A DNA stretch of 64,000 bases from Thalassotalea ponticola. GTDB lineage: Bacteria; Pseudomonadota; Gammaproteobacteria; Enterobacterales; Alteromonadaceae. The position numbers and the translations under genes were made by a program. Under the pieces are notes generated by a model. That model was not told the DNA's origin. It searched no databases and saw only the letters and a program-made list of their open reading frames with translations. Position 1 is the stretch's first letter, and the number at the start of each line of letters is the position of its first letter. Where the stretch lies: the NCBI RefSeq assembly GCF_041379045.1, contig NZ_CP166871.1:2480001-2544000 (forward strand). Reading direction: 5' to 3'. Below, in pieces: positions 9,984-18,997 of this stretch.

Positions 9984-11096
9984 TTATTGAAAGCCTAACA
10001 GCCGATACATAGGTGAGCGCCTATGTATCTCGTCAGGTAAGTGTAACGCACTAAACTCGCGTCGAACAGGGTAGTTTTTACGCAGTCCATCAAACGATGC
10101 TTGCGACAGTTGTTGACGAAATATGGTATCGTCGCGACGCACGTCATAGACTCGAAACACGGTGTCTCGTATATGCTCTAATGTATCATCAATACCGTGT
10201 TTGTCATCCGCAAACTGCTGCTTTGGTAAAAAATCTGGCAATTGTTTGTTGCCTTTGCGCCCCAAGTGCTTACACAACGCTTGGTACAACATCTCAGTGC
10301 CCCGCGCCTTACCCTCTAAACTGTAACCGGCGATATGCGCTGTGGCGATTTGGCAATGATCAATAAGCTCAGTTAATATGTTCGGCTCATTTTCCCACAC
10401 ATCAAGCACTAAATGCGGCCCGCCGCCTTGTTGCTTTAAACGCAACAGCGCATGATTATCAATAACTTCACCACGGCAGGCATTAATTAGAATTTGTTGT
10501 GGGCAGAGCTGCTCAAGGCGTTGTTGATCAAACATGTGGTAGGTCGCAAATTCGCCAGTTAACGTTTTTGGCACGTGCAGCGAGATAACATCACATTCAC
10601 ATATTTGTTCAAGACTGACAAAATCACGAGCGTCGTCAGTTTTAGCGAGTAACGGGTCGCACAGTTTGTATTGCACCCCTAACGCAGCTAATTTTTTTGC
10701 CAAGGCTGAGCCTGTATTACCGGCTCCGACAATACCTACGCACTTATCTGCCAACTGAAAGCCCAAACGTTGGCTCAAAACCATAATTGAACTCAGTACA
10801 TACTCAGCCACAGATACCGCATTGCAGCCCGGCGCGTTGGTAAATGCTATATTTTGGCTTGATAAGTAATCTCTATCGACGTGGTCAAATCCTATGGTCG
10901 CGGTACCAACAAATTGAATCTGCTTATTGTCTGCGAGTAATTGTTGATTTACTTGGGTAATTGAGCGAACCAGTAATACGTCGGCCCGTTTTAACGCATC
11001 AGCGTTTACGTCGCGTCCAGAAAAAGCGTGAAGTTGACCAAACTCAGCAAAGAATTGCGCCGCGTAAGGTATGTTTTCATCATAAAATATGTGCAC
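9984..11096 (-). CDS. pdxB: Erythronate-4-phosphate dehydrogenase
   Basis: Oxidises 4-phosphoerythronate in the DXP-dependent pathway to pyridoxal phosphate. 370 residues. D-isomer 2-hydroxyacid dehydrogenase fold with the NAD loop VGIVGAGNTGS (about 120-130), catalytic Arg in INACRGEVID and His in TAHIAGYSLEGK, plus the PdxB-specific C-terminal dimerisation domain (about 290-370). It is 37 bp upstream of asd and probably cotranscribed with it. Confidence 0.95.
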   Translation of the reverse strand: MHIFYDENIPYAAQFFAEFGQLHAFSGRDVNADALKRADVLLVRSITQVNQQLLADNKQIQFVGTATIGFDHVDRDYLSSQNIAFTNAPGCNAVSVAEYVLSSIMVLSQRLGFQLADKCVGIVGAGNTGSALAKKLAALGVQYKLCDPLLAKTDDARDFVSLEQICECDVISLHVPKTLTGEFATYHMFDQQRLEQLCPQQILINACRGEVIDNHALLRLKQQGGGPHLVLDVWENEPNILTELIDHCQIATAHIAGYSLEGKARGTEMLYQALCKHLGRKGNKQLPDFLPKQQFADDKHGIDDTLEHIRDTVFRVYDVRRDDTIFRQQLSQASFDGLRKNYPVRREFSALHLPDEIHRRSPMYRLLGFQ

Positions 11097-11370
11097 TGAT
11101 GCCTCTGTTCTGAGGTTATGTTATCCGCTTATTATAATTCAGCTAGATCGCGATAAAAACCCAAAATACCCGGTATTTATTTACAGACCGGTGAATTGCG
11201 TATGAATAGGATGTTCGATTAAAGGCTCAAAAACATCGCCAGCCGACCTTGCTGTTAGCGAGTAGCGAACTTTAGCGACAAAACGTCAGTTTAAGGCAAC
11301 TAAATATTCGGTAGCAATCGGATAAGAAGATGACTAAAGTATTGTTTTATTTGTTGAAAAGGACATTGCT

Positions 11371-12021
11371 TTGAAAATCATTAGAGCTATCTTGTTATTG
11401 TGCGTGAGTTTTCCTACTTGGGCTAGCAATCAGTCAATGGTCGATATTTCTATTGTAAAGTCTGATGACGGCAAATGGACATTAACGTATCAAACCAAGC
11501 AGCCGGCATCGCGATTGAGCTTTATTAGAAACCCCGATCGATCTCGAATTGAGCGCTGGAAGCCAGTATCGTCAGATTTCGCCATTGTTTCTTCTGATGA
11601 GCAGGAGTATATCATTAAAAAAGACGGCTCTGCTTTTACCGAAGTCAGTTTGCTGTTAACCCCAACATATAAACACCTTGCCAAAGATTATGCTCCGTTT
11701 TCACCGTATTCTAATGATGGTGTACTTATATACACTGGGCGCTTATTTGCCTGCATTAATACGTGTATTGATAACGTTAATCAGTGGCATATTTCTATGC
11801 AAGTACCACAGGGTGAGCATATCATCGTGGCTAGCCAAGTGTTTAAACACACGACGAGCTGGACAGACGGTAACGACGGTATGAACATTTATGTTGGCTC
11901 ACAGCAACCTATTGCAACTCAGAATGTTGTAGCCGTAATCGACAGCGGGTTACCTGACAAAATAAAGCGTTCATTAAATTCTGATATTCCTAGTTTATTA
12001 AATACTTCGAGCAGAGATTAG
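11371..12021 (+). CDS. Secreted metalloprotease, N-terminal part (frameshifted)
   Basis: 216 residues beginning with a clear signal peptide (MKIIRAILLLCVSFPTWAS). RBS AAAGGAC lies upstream of the TTG-flanked start region; an in-frame TTG directly precedes the lysine codon and is translated as M. The remainder is beta-rich and without a domain I can name; the cysteines in LFACINTCIDN could form a disulfide in the periplasm. The frame ends at 12019-12021, while the +1-shifted frame continues into an HExxH domain (12117-12686). The upstream piece resembles the N-terminal beta domain that precedes gluzincin catalytic domains. The gene is probably inactive unless the break is a sequencing error. 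Confidence 0.6.
   Translation: MKIIRAILLLCVSFPTWASNQSMVDISIVKSDDGKWTLTYQTKQPASRLSFIRNPDRSRIERWKPVSSDFAIVSSDEQEYIIKKDGSAFTEVSLLLTPTYKHLAKDYAPFSPYSNDGVLIYTGRLFACINTCIDNVNQWHISMQVPQGEHIIVASQVFKHTTSWTDGNDGMNIYVGSQQPIATQNVVAVIDSGLPDKIKRSLNSDIPSLLNTSSRD
11994..12021 (+). other. Frameshift zone in the metalloprotease gene
   Basis: Frame 1 ends TTA AAT ACT TCG AGC AGA GAT TAG. One added A after TTA gives TTA AAA TAC TTC GAG CAG AGA TTA, which joins the second frame directly. Stops in the second frame at 11955, 11982 and 11991 limit the break to this short zone. Confidence 0.75.
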
Positions 12022-12116
12022 GTACACTCAACGGGGTAAAACCAACCTTATTTGCTTCTTATGCGAATATTGATGGTCACTCATCGCAAGGCGGCACCTT
12101 ACCCAATCAAATTTTT

Positions 12117-12686
12117 ATGCACTGGAATTTAAATAATCTCAATGAACGAGTGAGCGATAATAAGTTTGTCAATGACACCATTTGTTTTTTTGCTCATGAA
12201 GTGGCTCACTTATACCAAAATAGCCGTATTGGAGATATTTATGGGGAAAGCGATGAGTCATGGCTTCACGAAGGGCATGCCGATTGGTTGGCAGCTTCGG
12301 CTTTGCAAGAGCTTTATCCTGATACACGCGAATATGTCGCCAATAAAATAGATCGATATCGAAATCATTGCGCAAAAGGATTGCGTCAGTTTCCACTTGT
12401 CGAGGCGGCTGATAAAGGCCGCTTCGACTTGTACTATAGTTGTGGTTTACTTATTCATCAGGCCATTGATCTAGCATTGCAAAAACACGCTAAAAAGGAC
12501 ATTTATTCTCTGTGGGTAGACTTTCGTAAACAAGCCGAAACAGGCGATACAAAAGGCAGTAAAGTGTTCTTGGCACACACTGAAAAGTGGACGTCAAAAG
12601 CGCTTGTTAACAGAATCAACGAGGTGATTGAAAGTAAGCTGTCAAGCCCTGAGAACACTCTCAACCAGCTTGCGACGAGTAAGTGA
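12117..12686 (+). CDS. Metalloprotease, HExxH catalytic part (frameshifted)
   Basis: 189 residues with the zinc motif HEVAHLYQ (His-Glu-x-x-His) and, downstream, ESWLHEGHADWLA, whose Glu is a good candidate for the third ligand of a gluzincin (M1/M61-like 'peptidase MA' fold). The frame is open back to about 11994, so the true coding sequence includes FEQRLGTLNGVKPTLFASYA before the first ATG. Adding one A near 12001 fuses it to the upstream signal-peptide part and gives a protein of about 438 residues. The exact peptidase family is uncertain and the substrate is unknown. Confidence 0.65.
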   Translation: MHWNLNNLNERVSDNKFVNDTICFFAHEVAHLYQNSRIGDIYGESDESWLHEGHADWLAASALQELYPDTREYVANKIDRYRNHCAKGLRQFPLVEAADKGRFDLYYSCGLLIHQAIDLALQKHAKKDIYSLWVDFRKQAETGDTKGSKVFLAHTEKWTSKALVNRINEVIESKLSSPENTLNQLATSK

Positions 12687-12812
12687 TACGCTAACCCAAA
12701 TTTGTTGATTTAAATACCGTGTCATCAACACGCAGAGTTAACGTCAATGGGCGCCTGATTGCAGGTGCGCTTAACCTAATCAGCAATATACGCACATTGT
12801 CACAGTGAAACT

Positions 12813-12843
12813 AAAAAAGCCTACATATTGATGTAGGCTTTTT
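12813..12843. terminator. Bidirectional terminator between converging genes
   Basis: AAAAAAGCCTACAT, ATTG loop, ATGTAGGCTTTTT. Perfect stem with A- and T-runs on the two sides. It serves the metalloprotease gene from the left and the symporter gene from the right. Confidence 0.88.
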
Positions 12844-12863
12844 GGTGTCGGTTGCAAGTACAA

Positions 12864-14210
12864 CTACAGCGAATGTAGAAATACCATGAGTATCGCCACG
12901 GGACAAACAAACTTAGTGTACCAAGGCCATATCTTCCAAAACCATGACGACTCTACGTCTTCGTTGCCATGTTTAATTTCTTCAAGTAAGTCAGAGCGAT
13001 TAAAAATCCAACCAACAAAAACACAGCACAACATGGCGATGATGGGCTGACCATATTCGGTTGCGATCATCGCAATAAAGTCCAACATGAATTCAATATT
13101 AAAGATGATCAGTGCACTCATGGCAAAAATCAGTAAGCCGATGGCCGTGGTAGCCTTGTTGCGCTCGATATTATGACGTTCGACCGCATAAGAAACAGGA
13201 CCTTCTAGCATCGAGATTGACGATGTTAACGCTGCAATACTCATCAGTACGAAAAACGCGAATGCGACAAACAAACCGATTGAGCCCATGCTATTGAACA
13301 GAGCTGGCAACACATCAAATACCATAGTCGGGCCAGAGATAAGCGACCCGTCGGCGGCAAAGATTTCTACTCCTTGATATTGGGCCACATACATAGCAGG
13401 AATAATCAACAAACCCGCCATAAACGCAATAGTGACATCGATTAAGGTGACTTGTGCTCCCAATGAGACAAGATTCTCTTTTTTCGCAATATACGAACCG
13501 TAAATCACCATAACACTGGTGCCTAGTGACAAAGAGAAAAACGCTTGGCCTAGAGCGCTAATCAACAAGTCAGGCTCTAACACGCGACTCAAGTCTGGGT
13601 TTAAGTACGCGCGTAAACCATCTATAGCGCCATCGAGAGTAATGACATAAAGGATCAGCATGAGCAACAGTACAATCAGCACTGGCATCAAGCGCTTTGA
13701 CCATTTTTCAATACCCTGTTCGACCCCTTTGCGGATAATAAAAATGGTGAAAAACATAAATAGCGCGGCAAATAGAATATTGCGTATATCTCCTTGGCTG
13801 ACCACCCAGGTCGCCACGCCGCGCATACCGAGTAACTCGGCGGCTGGCTCAATAGCATATGACATCATCCAACCGGCGATAATACCGTAGAAGCTTAAAA
13901 TAAGTCCTGCGCAAATGACCCCGCCAAATCCAACGATAAAGGCGAACTGTTTTTGCCAGGTTTTACGCGACATCTTTTGCATTGAGGTCACTGCATTAGC
14001 TTGTCCGTAGCGACCAATAACCAACTCAGCCATGAATGCAGGATAGGCAAGACAAAATGCTAGCACTAAATAAACCAATACAAATGCGGCGCCACCATTG
14101 GTTGCCGTTTGTGTTGGAAAACCCCAAATGTTGCCTAAGCCAACCGCCGAACCCGCAGCGGCCAAAATAAATCCTAATCGAGAGCTGAACTCTCCACGAG
14201 ATGTCGCCAT
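12864..14210 (-). CDS. Sodium-dependent transporter, NSS/SNF (SLC6) family
   Basis: 448-residue inner-membrane protein with about 11-12 membrane segments. The first segment carries the family signature GSAVGLGNIWGFP, with unwound glycines used for Na+ and substrate binding in LeuT-type transporters. Bacterial members mostly import amino acids or related amines with Na+; the substrate cannot be read from sequence. It is monocistronic: divergent from the sulfotransferase gene at 14359 and ending at its own terminator. Confidence 0.92.
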   Translation of the reverse strand: MATSRGEFSSRLGFILAAAGSAVGLGNIWGFPTQTATNGGAAFVLVYLVLAFCLAYPAFMAELVIGRYGQANAVTSMQKMSRKTWQKQFAFIVGFGGVICAGLILSFYGIIAGWMMSYAIEPAAELLGMRGVATWVVSQGDIRNILFAALFMFFTIFIIRKGVEQGIEKWSKRLMPVLIVLLLMLILYVITLDGAIDGLRAYLNPDLSRVLEPDLLISALGQAFFSLSLGTSVMVIYGSYIAKKENLVSLGAQVTLIDVTIAFMAGLLIIPAMYVAQYQGVEIFAADGSLISGPTMVFDVLPALFNSMGSIGLFVAFAFFVLMSIAALTSSISMLEGPVSYAVERHNIERNKATTAIGLLIFAMSALIIFNIEFMLDFIAMIATEYGQPIIAMLCCVFVGWIFNRSDLLEEIKHGNEDVESSWFWKIWPWYTKFVCPVAILMVFLHSL

Positions 14211-14358
14211 AAACTACTACTTATTATCATTATAAAAAATCCTGCTTTACCTTAACCAAACACAGCGAGGTTGGCAAACAGATAATTACCTTGATATCGC
14301 TAGTGCGGATAATTTACACTGAGGCGATAACAACAACTTAACATCAGCCTAACGAGTC

Positions 14359-15432
14359 ATGAGCAGTATCCATTTCGACCGTCCAATTATTATCTTATCA
14401 GCACCGCGCTCTGGCAGTACGCTATTATTTGAGACACTGAAAAGGTCACAACAACTTTGTACCATTGGCGACGAAAGTCATGCGGTTATCGAACAAATAG
14501 GCAAGTTTAGTACCGCTTATCGAGGCTATGTATCCAATCACTTGGCCGCCGCCGATGCAGATCCCGTGCACAGTGATTTATTAAGGCAGCGCTTCGCTGA
14601 GCGGCTACAAGACCGCGACGGCAATCCACTCGATATTGGGTACGAACAATCGGTTCGCTTTTTAGAAAAAACCCCAAAAAACGCATTGCGCGTCGACTTT
14701 TTAAACAAAGTATTTCCAGATGCCCTATTTGTCTATTTAGTGCGCGACCCGCGTGAAAATATCGCATCAATTATGGATGCGTGGTTCAGTCAGCGCTTTA
14801 GAACATACCCTAATTTACCGGGCTTTGATGGTAAATGGTCGCTGTTGCTGCCGCCTAACTGGCAATCAATGCGCGGCAAAACACTGGCACAAATAGCGAG
14901 TTTTCAATGGTGCAGTGCAAATCAACACATCATAAACAGCTTAAAACAAATCGCGCGACAACGATGGACATTGGTTAATTATCGCGAACTGGTAAGCAAT
15001 CCTCAGCGCGTTGTCCAATCAATATTAGATTTTTGTCAACTGGCCGACGAGCCGCAACTATTGACATCGCTGAAAAGTGGTATGCCCCTCTCGCAGTATA
15101 CGTTAACCGCACCAAATGCCAATAAATGGCATAGTAAAGCCTCGCTATTAGCTGATGAGATGCCGAATATAGAGCCGACCCTAGAGCAAATAAACCAATT
15201 GCTTTTAGCCGAACAACTCTCACCATTATCAGATCACATAAGTCGTCAATTGATCGAGGCTGCAGACGATAAAAAATACGACATAACCATTGGCCAACAG
15301 CTTGCAGCAACGGTTCATCACGGGGTTAGTGACCGCAGTGATAATCAATCGAGAAAACCGCTCTCCCGCAATGCCCCGTGTCCCTGTGGGTCTGGCCAAC
15401 GATACAAGTCTTGTCATGGAAAATTAACTTAA
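14359..15432 (+). CDS. Sulfotransferase with C-terminal SEC-C zinc motif
   Basis: 357 residues. The N-terminal PAPS 5'-phosphosulfate loop is APRSGSTLLFETL (about 15-27), and the second binding segment is FVYLVRDPRENIASIM; together they mark the Sulfotransfer_3 class. The C-terminus ends with a textbook SEC-C motif, ligands C341, C343, C352, H353 (PCPCGSG...SCHG), as found at the end of SecA. It should transfer sulfate from PAPS to an unknown acceptor; SEC-C may mediate binding to ribosome or SecB-like partners. It is 10 bp upstream of a hydroxylase gene with the same tag. Start ATG at 14359; no strong RBS. Confidence 0.88.
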   Translation: MSSIHFDRPIIILSAPRSGSTLLFETLKRSQQLCTIGDESHAVIEQIGKFSTAYRGYVSNHLAAADADPVHSDLLRQRFAERLQDRDGNPLDIGYEQSVRFLEKTPKNALRVDFLNKVFPDALFVYLVRDPRENIASIMDAWFSQRFRTYPNLPGFDGKWSLLLPPNWQSMRGKTLAQIASFQWCSANQHIINSLKQIARQRWTLVNYRELVSNPQRVVQSILDFCQLADEPQLLTSLKSGMPLSQYTLTAPNANKWHSKASLLADEMPNIEPTLEQINQLLLAEQLSPLSDHISRQLIEAADDKKYDITIGQQLAATVHHGVSDRSDNQSRKPLSRNAPCPCGSGQRYKSCHGKLT

Positions 15433-15442
15433 GATAAACACT

Positions 15443-16561
15443 ATGAAATTAGCGCACGAATTTTACCAACTTCCTCTTAGCTTTGATGTTGAGCGACTAC
15501 AGCAAGAAGTATTACAGCTCGATGAAACCTTTTGGCAAGCTCACCACGAAGGCTTTAAAGGCAATATTGCCGTGCCTTTACTCAGCGTTAACGGCAGTGT
15601 AAACAATGACTTTAAAGGTCCGATAAAAGAAACCCAAGCTCTGCAACAATTGCCGTACATCCGTCAGGTCCTCGCCTCCTTTAACCAGGTTTTTGGTCGT
15701 TCGCGATTAATGGCATTAGAACCGGGCTGTCAGGTACCGGAGCACACCGATATCAATTATCATTGGTACAACCGAGTTCGTATTCACATTCCTATTGTAA
15801 CCACTGAGCAAGTGATCTTTTACTGCGCAGACAAGCAAGTGCATATGGGGGCTGGAGAGTGTTGGATTTTCGATTCATGGAAGCAACACAAGGTTGTTAA
15901 TAACAGCAACGTGCGACGAATTCATTTAGTAATAGACACCCATGGTGACAGCAAGTTTTGGCAACTGGTTAATAAGTCGACAATCCCAGGTGTACAACAG
16001 GCTTTAGTACCACATAAACACCTACCATATAGCGTTAACAACACAGCCGTTATCGCCACAGAGCGCTTCAATTTACCGGTTGTTTTATCACCTGGCGAGT
16101 TGGACTTTATGCTTGGTGAATTAAAGCGCGAAATAGAGCTAGCCAATAATGACACAACTATAACTGCTAACTTGTTTGCCAAACTCGATGCGTTTGCTCA
16201 AGACTGGCGCCAACTGTACAGTTTATACGGCCAAAGCGAAGCGGGATGGGAGCGCTATCACCAACGGCGTGACCAACTATTCCACTCGGCAAGAGAATTG
16301 GCCAGTCAACTTAGCTTGACCAATCACACCAGCGCGTTACAGATGCTAATTCACTGTATTATCGATCCCGCTTTAAACGTCGAGGTCGCCCAAAATCAGC
16401 TTGATGCGACGGCCCCAGTCGGCGGCGAAAAAAGCGCATTAGCAAAGCAAGCTAAAGCCGCAAATGATCTACCCAGACCGCCTTCAGCCATGGTAAGTCG
16501 CAACAGTTTGTGCCATTGTGAGTCGGGAAAAAAATTCAAGCATTGTTGTGGTGCGTTATAA
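15443..16561 (+). CDS. Aspartyl/asparaginyl beta-hydroxylase-like oxygenase with SEC-C motif
   Basis: 372 residues. The Fe(II)/2-oxoglutarate double-stranded beta-helix domain (about 40-170) shows the ligand triad H101-x-D103 and H149, and a conserved EPGCQVPEHTD motif; the family hydroxylates Asp/Asn side chains of proteins or free amino acids. The middle (about 185-290) is helical and unassigned. The last residues form a variant SEC-C tag with C357, C359, C368 and C369, where the usual His is Cys. The 10-bp gap to the sulfotransferase gene implies coexpression. A substrate shared by the two enzymes is a reasonable inference, not shown by the sequence. Confidence 0.85.
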   Translation: MKLAHEFYQLPLSFDVERLQQEVLQLDETFWQAHHEGFKGNIAVPLLSVNGSVNNDFKGPIKETQALQQLPYIRQVLASFNQVFGRSRLMALEPGCQVPEHTDINYHWYNRVRIHIPIVTTEQVIFYCADKQVHMGAGECWIFDSWKQHKVVNNSNVRRIHLVIDTHGDSKFWQLVNKSTIPGVQQALVPHKHLPYSVNNTAVIATERFNLPVVLSPGELDFMLGELKREIELANNDTTITANLFAKLDAFAQDWRQLYSLYGQSEAGWERYHQRRDQLFHSARELASQLSLTNHTSALQMLIHCIIDPALNVEVAQNQLDATAPVGGEKSALAKQAKAANDLPRPPSAMVSRNSLCHCESGKKFKHCCGAL

Positions 16562-16597
16562 AAAAAATCCTCTGCCAAATATTGGCCAGAGGATTAA
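16561..16597. terminator. Bidirectional terminator between hydroxylase and TPR-sulfotransferase genes
   Basis: AAAAAAATCCTCTGCC, short loop, GGCCAGAGGATTAAATTT. The stem has one bulged base. It overlaps the last base of the hydroxylase stop codon region and lies between two converging genes. Confidence 0.7.
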
Positions 16598-16744
16598 ATT
16601 TAGCATGCCTAGTACGTCCTAACTAAGATGCAATCTAGATGCAAAATATGTAACTAGCTTGCTCTGCTTAGGCGTGCTCATCTTTGCTTAATAATACAAA
16701 AAAGCTCAACGCCTTCTCAGATCAAGAACTTGCTGCGATATTTA

Positions 16745-18313
16745 CTATTTTGCTAGTTGTGCCGCTTTTTGCTCAATTTGTTGCCAGGTGGTTTTATCTT
16801 TAAAAAACGACCAATAATGTTGACCAGATCCAACTGAGCGTCGGTTAATAGGTTGTTTTACTTGACTAACACTGGGTGTTAACACGGCTTTATCCGATTT
16901 ATAAAATGTTAAACACTGTTGCTCAAACGGCAACTCACAATAGTCAACGAGTTGCTTTATTTGTTGTTCCGAGTCTGCCGTAAGCTGTTCGTAGCTAACG
17001 TGATACAACTGTTTACCAAGTAAATTTTGCCAATGAAACATTAGCGTTAAATACCCCTGCCAATAAAAACTTATCGCCCCTAAGTGATAGGAATAATCGT
17101 GGCCATTAGCAAAATATTGCTTGTACACGCTCATCGCGTTATCGATGGGGTTGCGCACAAGGTTGATGATTTTAGCTTCCGGAAATAGGGTTTTTATCAG
17201 ACCAATGTGTAAATAGTTATTCGGATTTTTGTCGATAAACAGCTCAACATCGCCATCAAAATAATCACTCACTTGCTGTAAGTATCGCTGTCGATAGTTG
17301 TTTATCTCTGTTGGCGTTAATCGCTCTATCGCTTGGGCATAGCTCGGCCCTTGAATGTCTATGGCAATGCGTTCGATAAAAGGTAACTCGTCGGTGGTTT
17401 CAACCTGACTGTGGGCAGCGAGTATTTGCTCGACTAGTGTCGTACCAGAACGTGGCATACCGACGATAAAAATAGGTCGTGGCTGCTTGTTCTGATGAGC
17501 AATAGCGCTTGCCTTGACGTCCTTTACCCGCATCAGATCCGAGATCAGTTGATGATAGGCTTGTGCCTTAAAGGGGCGTAACGCGTGCATTAAGTCATTG
17601 CCTTGTTGCATATAGCGGAAGGCTTGCTGATAGTCGTTTTGTTGCTCGAAGCTACGCGCTATAGCAAAACACAATAAGGCTTTGTTTTTGTCGTTTTCTG
17701 CAAGCTTGAGCTCAGTCAATAACTGTTGCTGCTCATTGCGATTAAAACGGTAATCTTTTAAATCCGCCAAACTCCAATAACCAACCCCAGTGGCATGTGT
17801 CGCTTTACTGATAAATTGGTGATAGTAGTCGGCGGCGGTTGCCGACTCCGCTAACGCTTTGTGTACATGGCCTAAATTCAATAACACATTAACATCTTCG
17901 CCTTGTTCGGATAGCAGCGATTGAAAACACGCTTTAGCCGCTAGGATTTGCCCCGAGCTCAGTAACGCCAACGCTTTTTGGTAGCGCTGAGTAAACGACG
18001 CGATCTCGAGCTGCTCTAGCTTATTGCACAAAGCCACCACATCAAAATGATGTTCCTTGTTTATCGCCAGTTCTAACTGGTAACTCAACGCCTCAACGTT
18101 TTGCTGATCTAAGGCGAGTATATTATTGGTGGCCTCGGTGAGTTGTACCATATCACCTTGGCGCTTAGCTATCTCTGCCATAATCAACAGTGCATCAATA
18201 TTCCCTTTGTCCTTTCTCAACACTTTTCGAACCGCCATCAGCGCAAATCCCGATTGACCGCGTTGCATATAATCCTGTGCTTGTACTAATTGTTGTTGTA
18301 TCAGCTGTTGCAT
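16745..18313 (-). CDS. TPR-repeat sulfotransferase
   Basis: About 522 residues from the ATG at 18313, which has GGGAG 7 nt upstream; an in-frame ATG at 18343 lies inside the yajQ terminator hairpin and is less likely. Residues 1-260 are helical TPR-type repeats (for example DVNVLLNLGHVHKALAESA). The C-terminal half is a Sulfotransfer_3 domain with the PAPS loop VGMPRSGTTLVEQIL (about 275-290) and the second motif KIINLVRNPIDNAMSVY. Such TPR-sulfotransferases are common in marine gammaproteobacteria; their acceptors are largely unknown. It converges on the SEC-C sulfotransferase/hydroxylase pair, forming one small modification island. Confidence 0.88.
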   Translation of the reverse strand: MQQLIQQQLVQAQDYMQRGQSGFALMAVRKVLRKDKGNIDALLIMAEIAKRQGDMVQLTEATNNILALDQQNVEALSYQLELAINKEHHFDVVALCNKLEQLEIASFTQRYQKALALLSSGQILAAKACFQSLLSEQGEDVNVLLNLGHVHKALAESATAADYYHQFISKATHATGVGYWSLADLKDYRFNRNEQQQLLTELKLAENDKNKALLCFAIARSFEQQNDYQQAFRYMQQGNDLMHALRPFKAQAYHQLISDLMRVKDVKASAIAHQNKQPRPIFIVGMPRSGTTLVEQILAAHSQVETTDELPFIERIAIDIQGPSYAQAIERLTPTEINNYRQRYLQQVSDYFDGDVELFIDKNPNNYLHIGLIKTLFPEAKIINLVRNPIDNAMSVYKQYFANGHDYSYHLGAISFYWQGYLTLMFHWQNLLGKQLYHVSYEQLTADSEQQIKQLVDYCELPFEQQCLTFYKSDKAVLTPSVSQVKQPINRRSVGSGQHYWSFFKDKTTWQQIEQKAAQLAK

Positions 18314-18326
18314 AGATAACTCCCAA

Positions 18327-18358
18327 TAAAAAAGCTTATACAAAGGTATAAGCTTTTT
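18327..18358 (-). terminator. Terminator after yajQ
   Basis: AAAAAAGCTTATAC, AAAG loop, GTATAAGCTTTTTT. Perfect stem with a T-run on each strand, 18 bp past the yajQ stop. It would end the yajQ transcript before the TPR-sulfotransferase gene. Confidence 0.85.
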
Positions 18359-18375
18359 TAATATCTGTGGCGGTA

Positions 18376-18858
18376 TTAATCTTTAAAGTTATTGAACTGA
18401 AAACTTTGTTCTAAATCCGCGTCGCGAACCAACGCCATGACGGCTTGCAAGTCGTCGCGTTTTTTACCTTGGACTCGCACTTTGTCACCTTGAATAGACG
18501 CTTGTACTTTGATCTTTGAGTCTTTTATCAACTTAACCAATTTTTTGGCAACAGCTTGCTCTACACCTACTTTAAATGAAATAGGCTGAGTGTAAGTTTT
18601 ACCGGTGTGATCCATTTTTCCTACCGTCATCGCTTTGGCGTCAATTTGACGTTTAGCCAGTTGCGCACGAAGCATATCGAGCATTTGCTTAACTTGGAAA
18701 TCACCTTCCGCTTTTACCGTTACATTTGGGTTTTTGTACTCAAATGACGCTTCAACACCGCGAAAGTCAAAACGAGTTGCTAATTCTCTTGAGGCGTTCT
18801 CGCTTGCATTGCGGACTTCTTCCATATTAACTTCAGAAACAATATCAAATGATGGCAT
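18376..18858 (-). CDS. yajQ: YajQ family nucleotide-binding protein
   Basis: 160 residues, full family length, starting [18 protein letters not shown]. Two ferredoxin-like halves bind nucleotides; a Xanthomonas homologue binds cyclic di-GMP and acts with a transcription factor, and E. coli YajQ binds nucleotides. Role here is unassigned beyond that. Monocistronic, closed by its own terminator and divergent from the VanZ-like gene. Confidence 0.95.
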   Translation of the reverse strand: MPSFDIVSEVNMEEVRNASENASRELATRFDFRGVEASFEYKNPNVTVKAEGDFQVKQMLDMLRAQLAKRQIDAKAMTVGKMDHTGKTYTQPISFKVGVEQAVAKKLVKLIKDSKIKVQASIQGDKVRVQGKKRDDLQAVMALVRDADLEQSFQFNNFKD

Positions 18859-18997
18859 AGTTATTTCTCTTGATGATCAATTTGCACTAAGGATATCAAA
18901 GCCCTAACCACTATGGCTAGGCGATTATGGAAATAATTCTTTTTTCGCGCTAACTCGTGTTACTATCAGACAACATTGGGTGCGTTTATTGTGATTT

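Noticed and set aside
18314..18343. Longer start of the TPR-sulfotransferase
   Set aside because: The extra codons come from the yajQ terminator hairpin; the ATG at 18313 has a good RBS.
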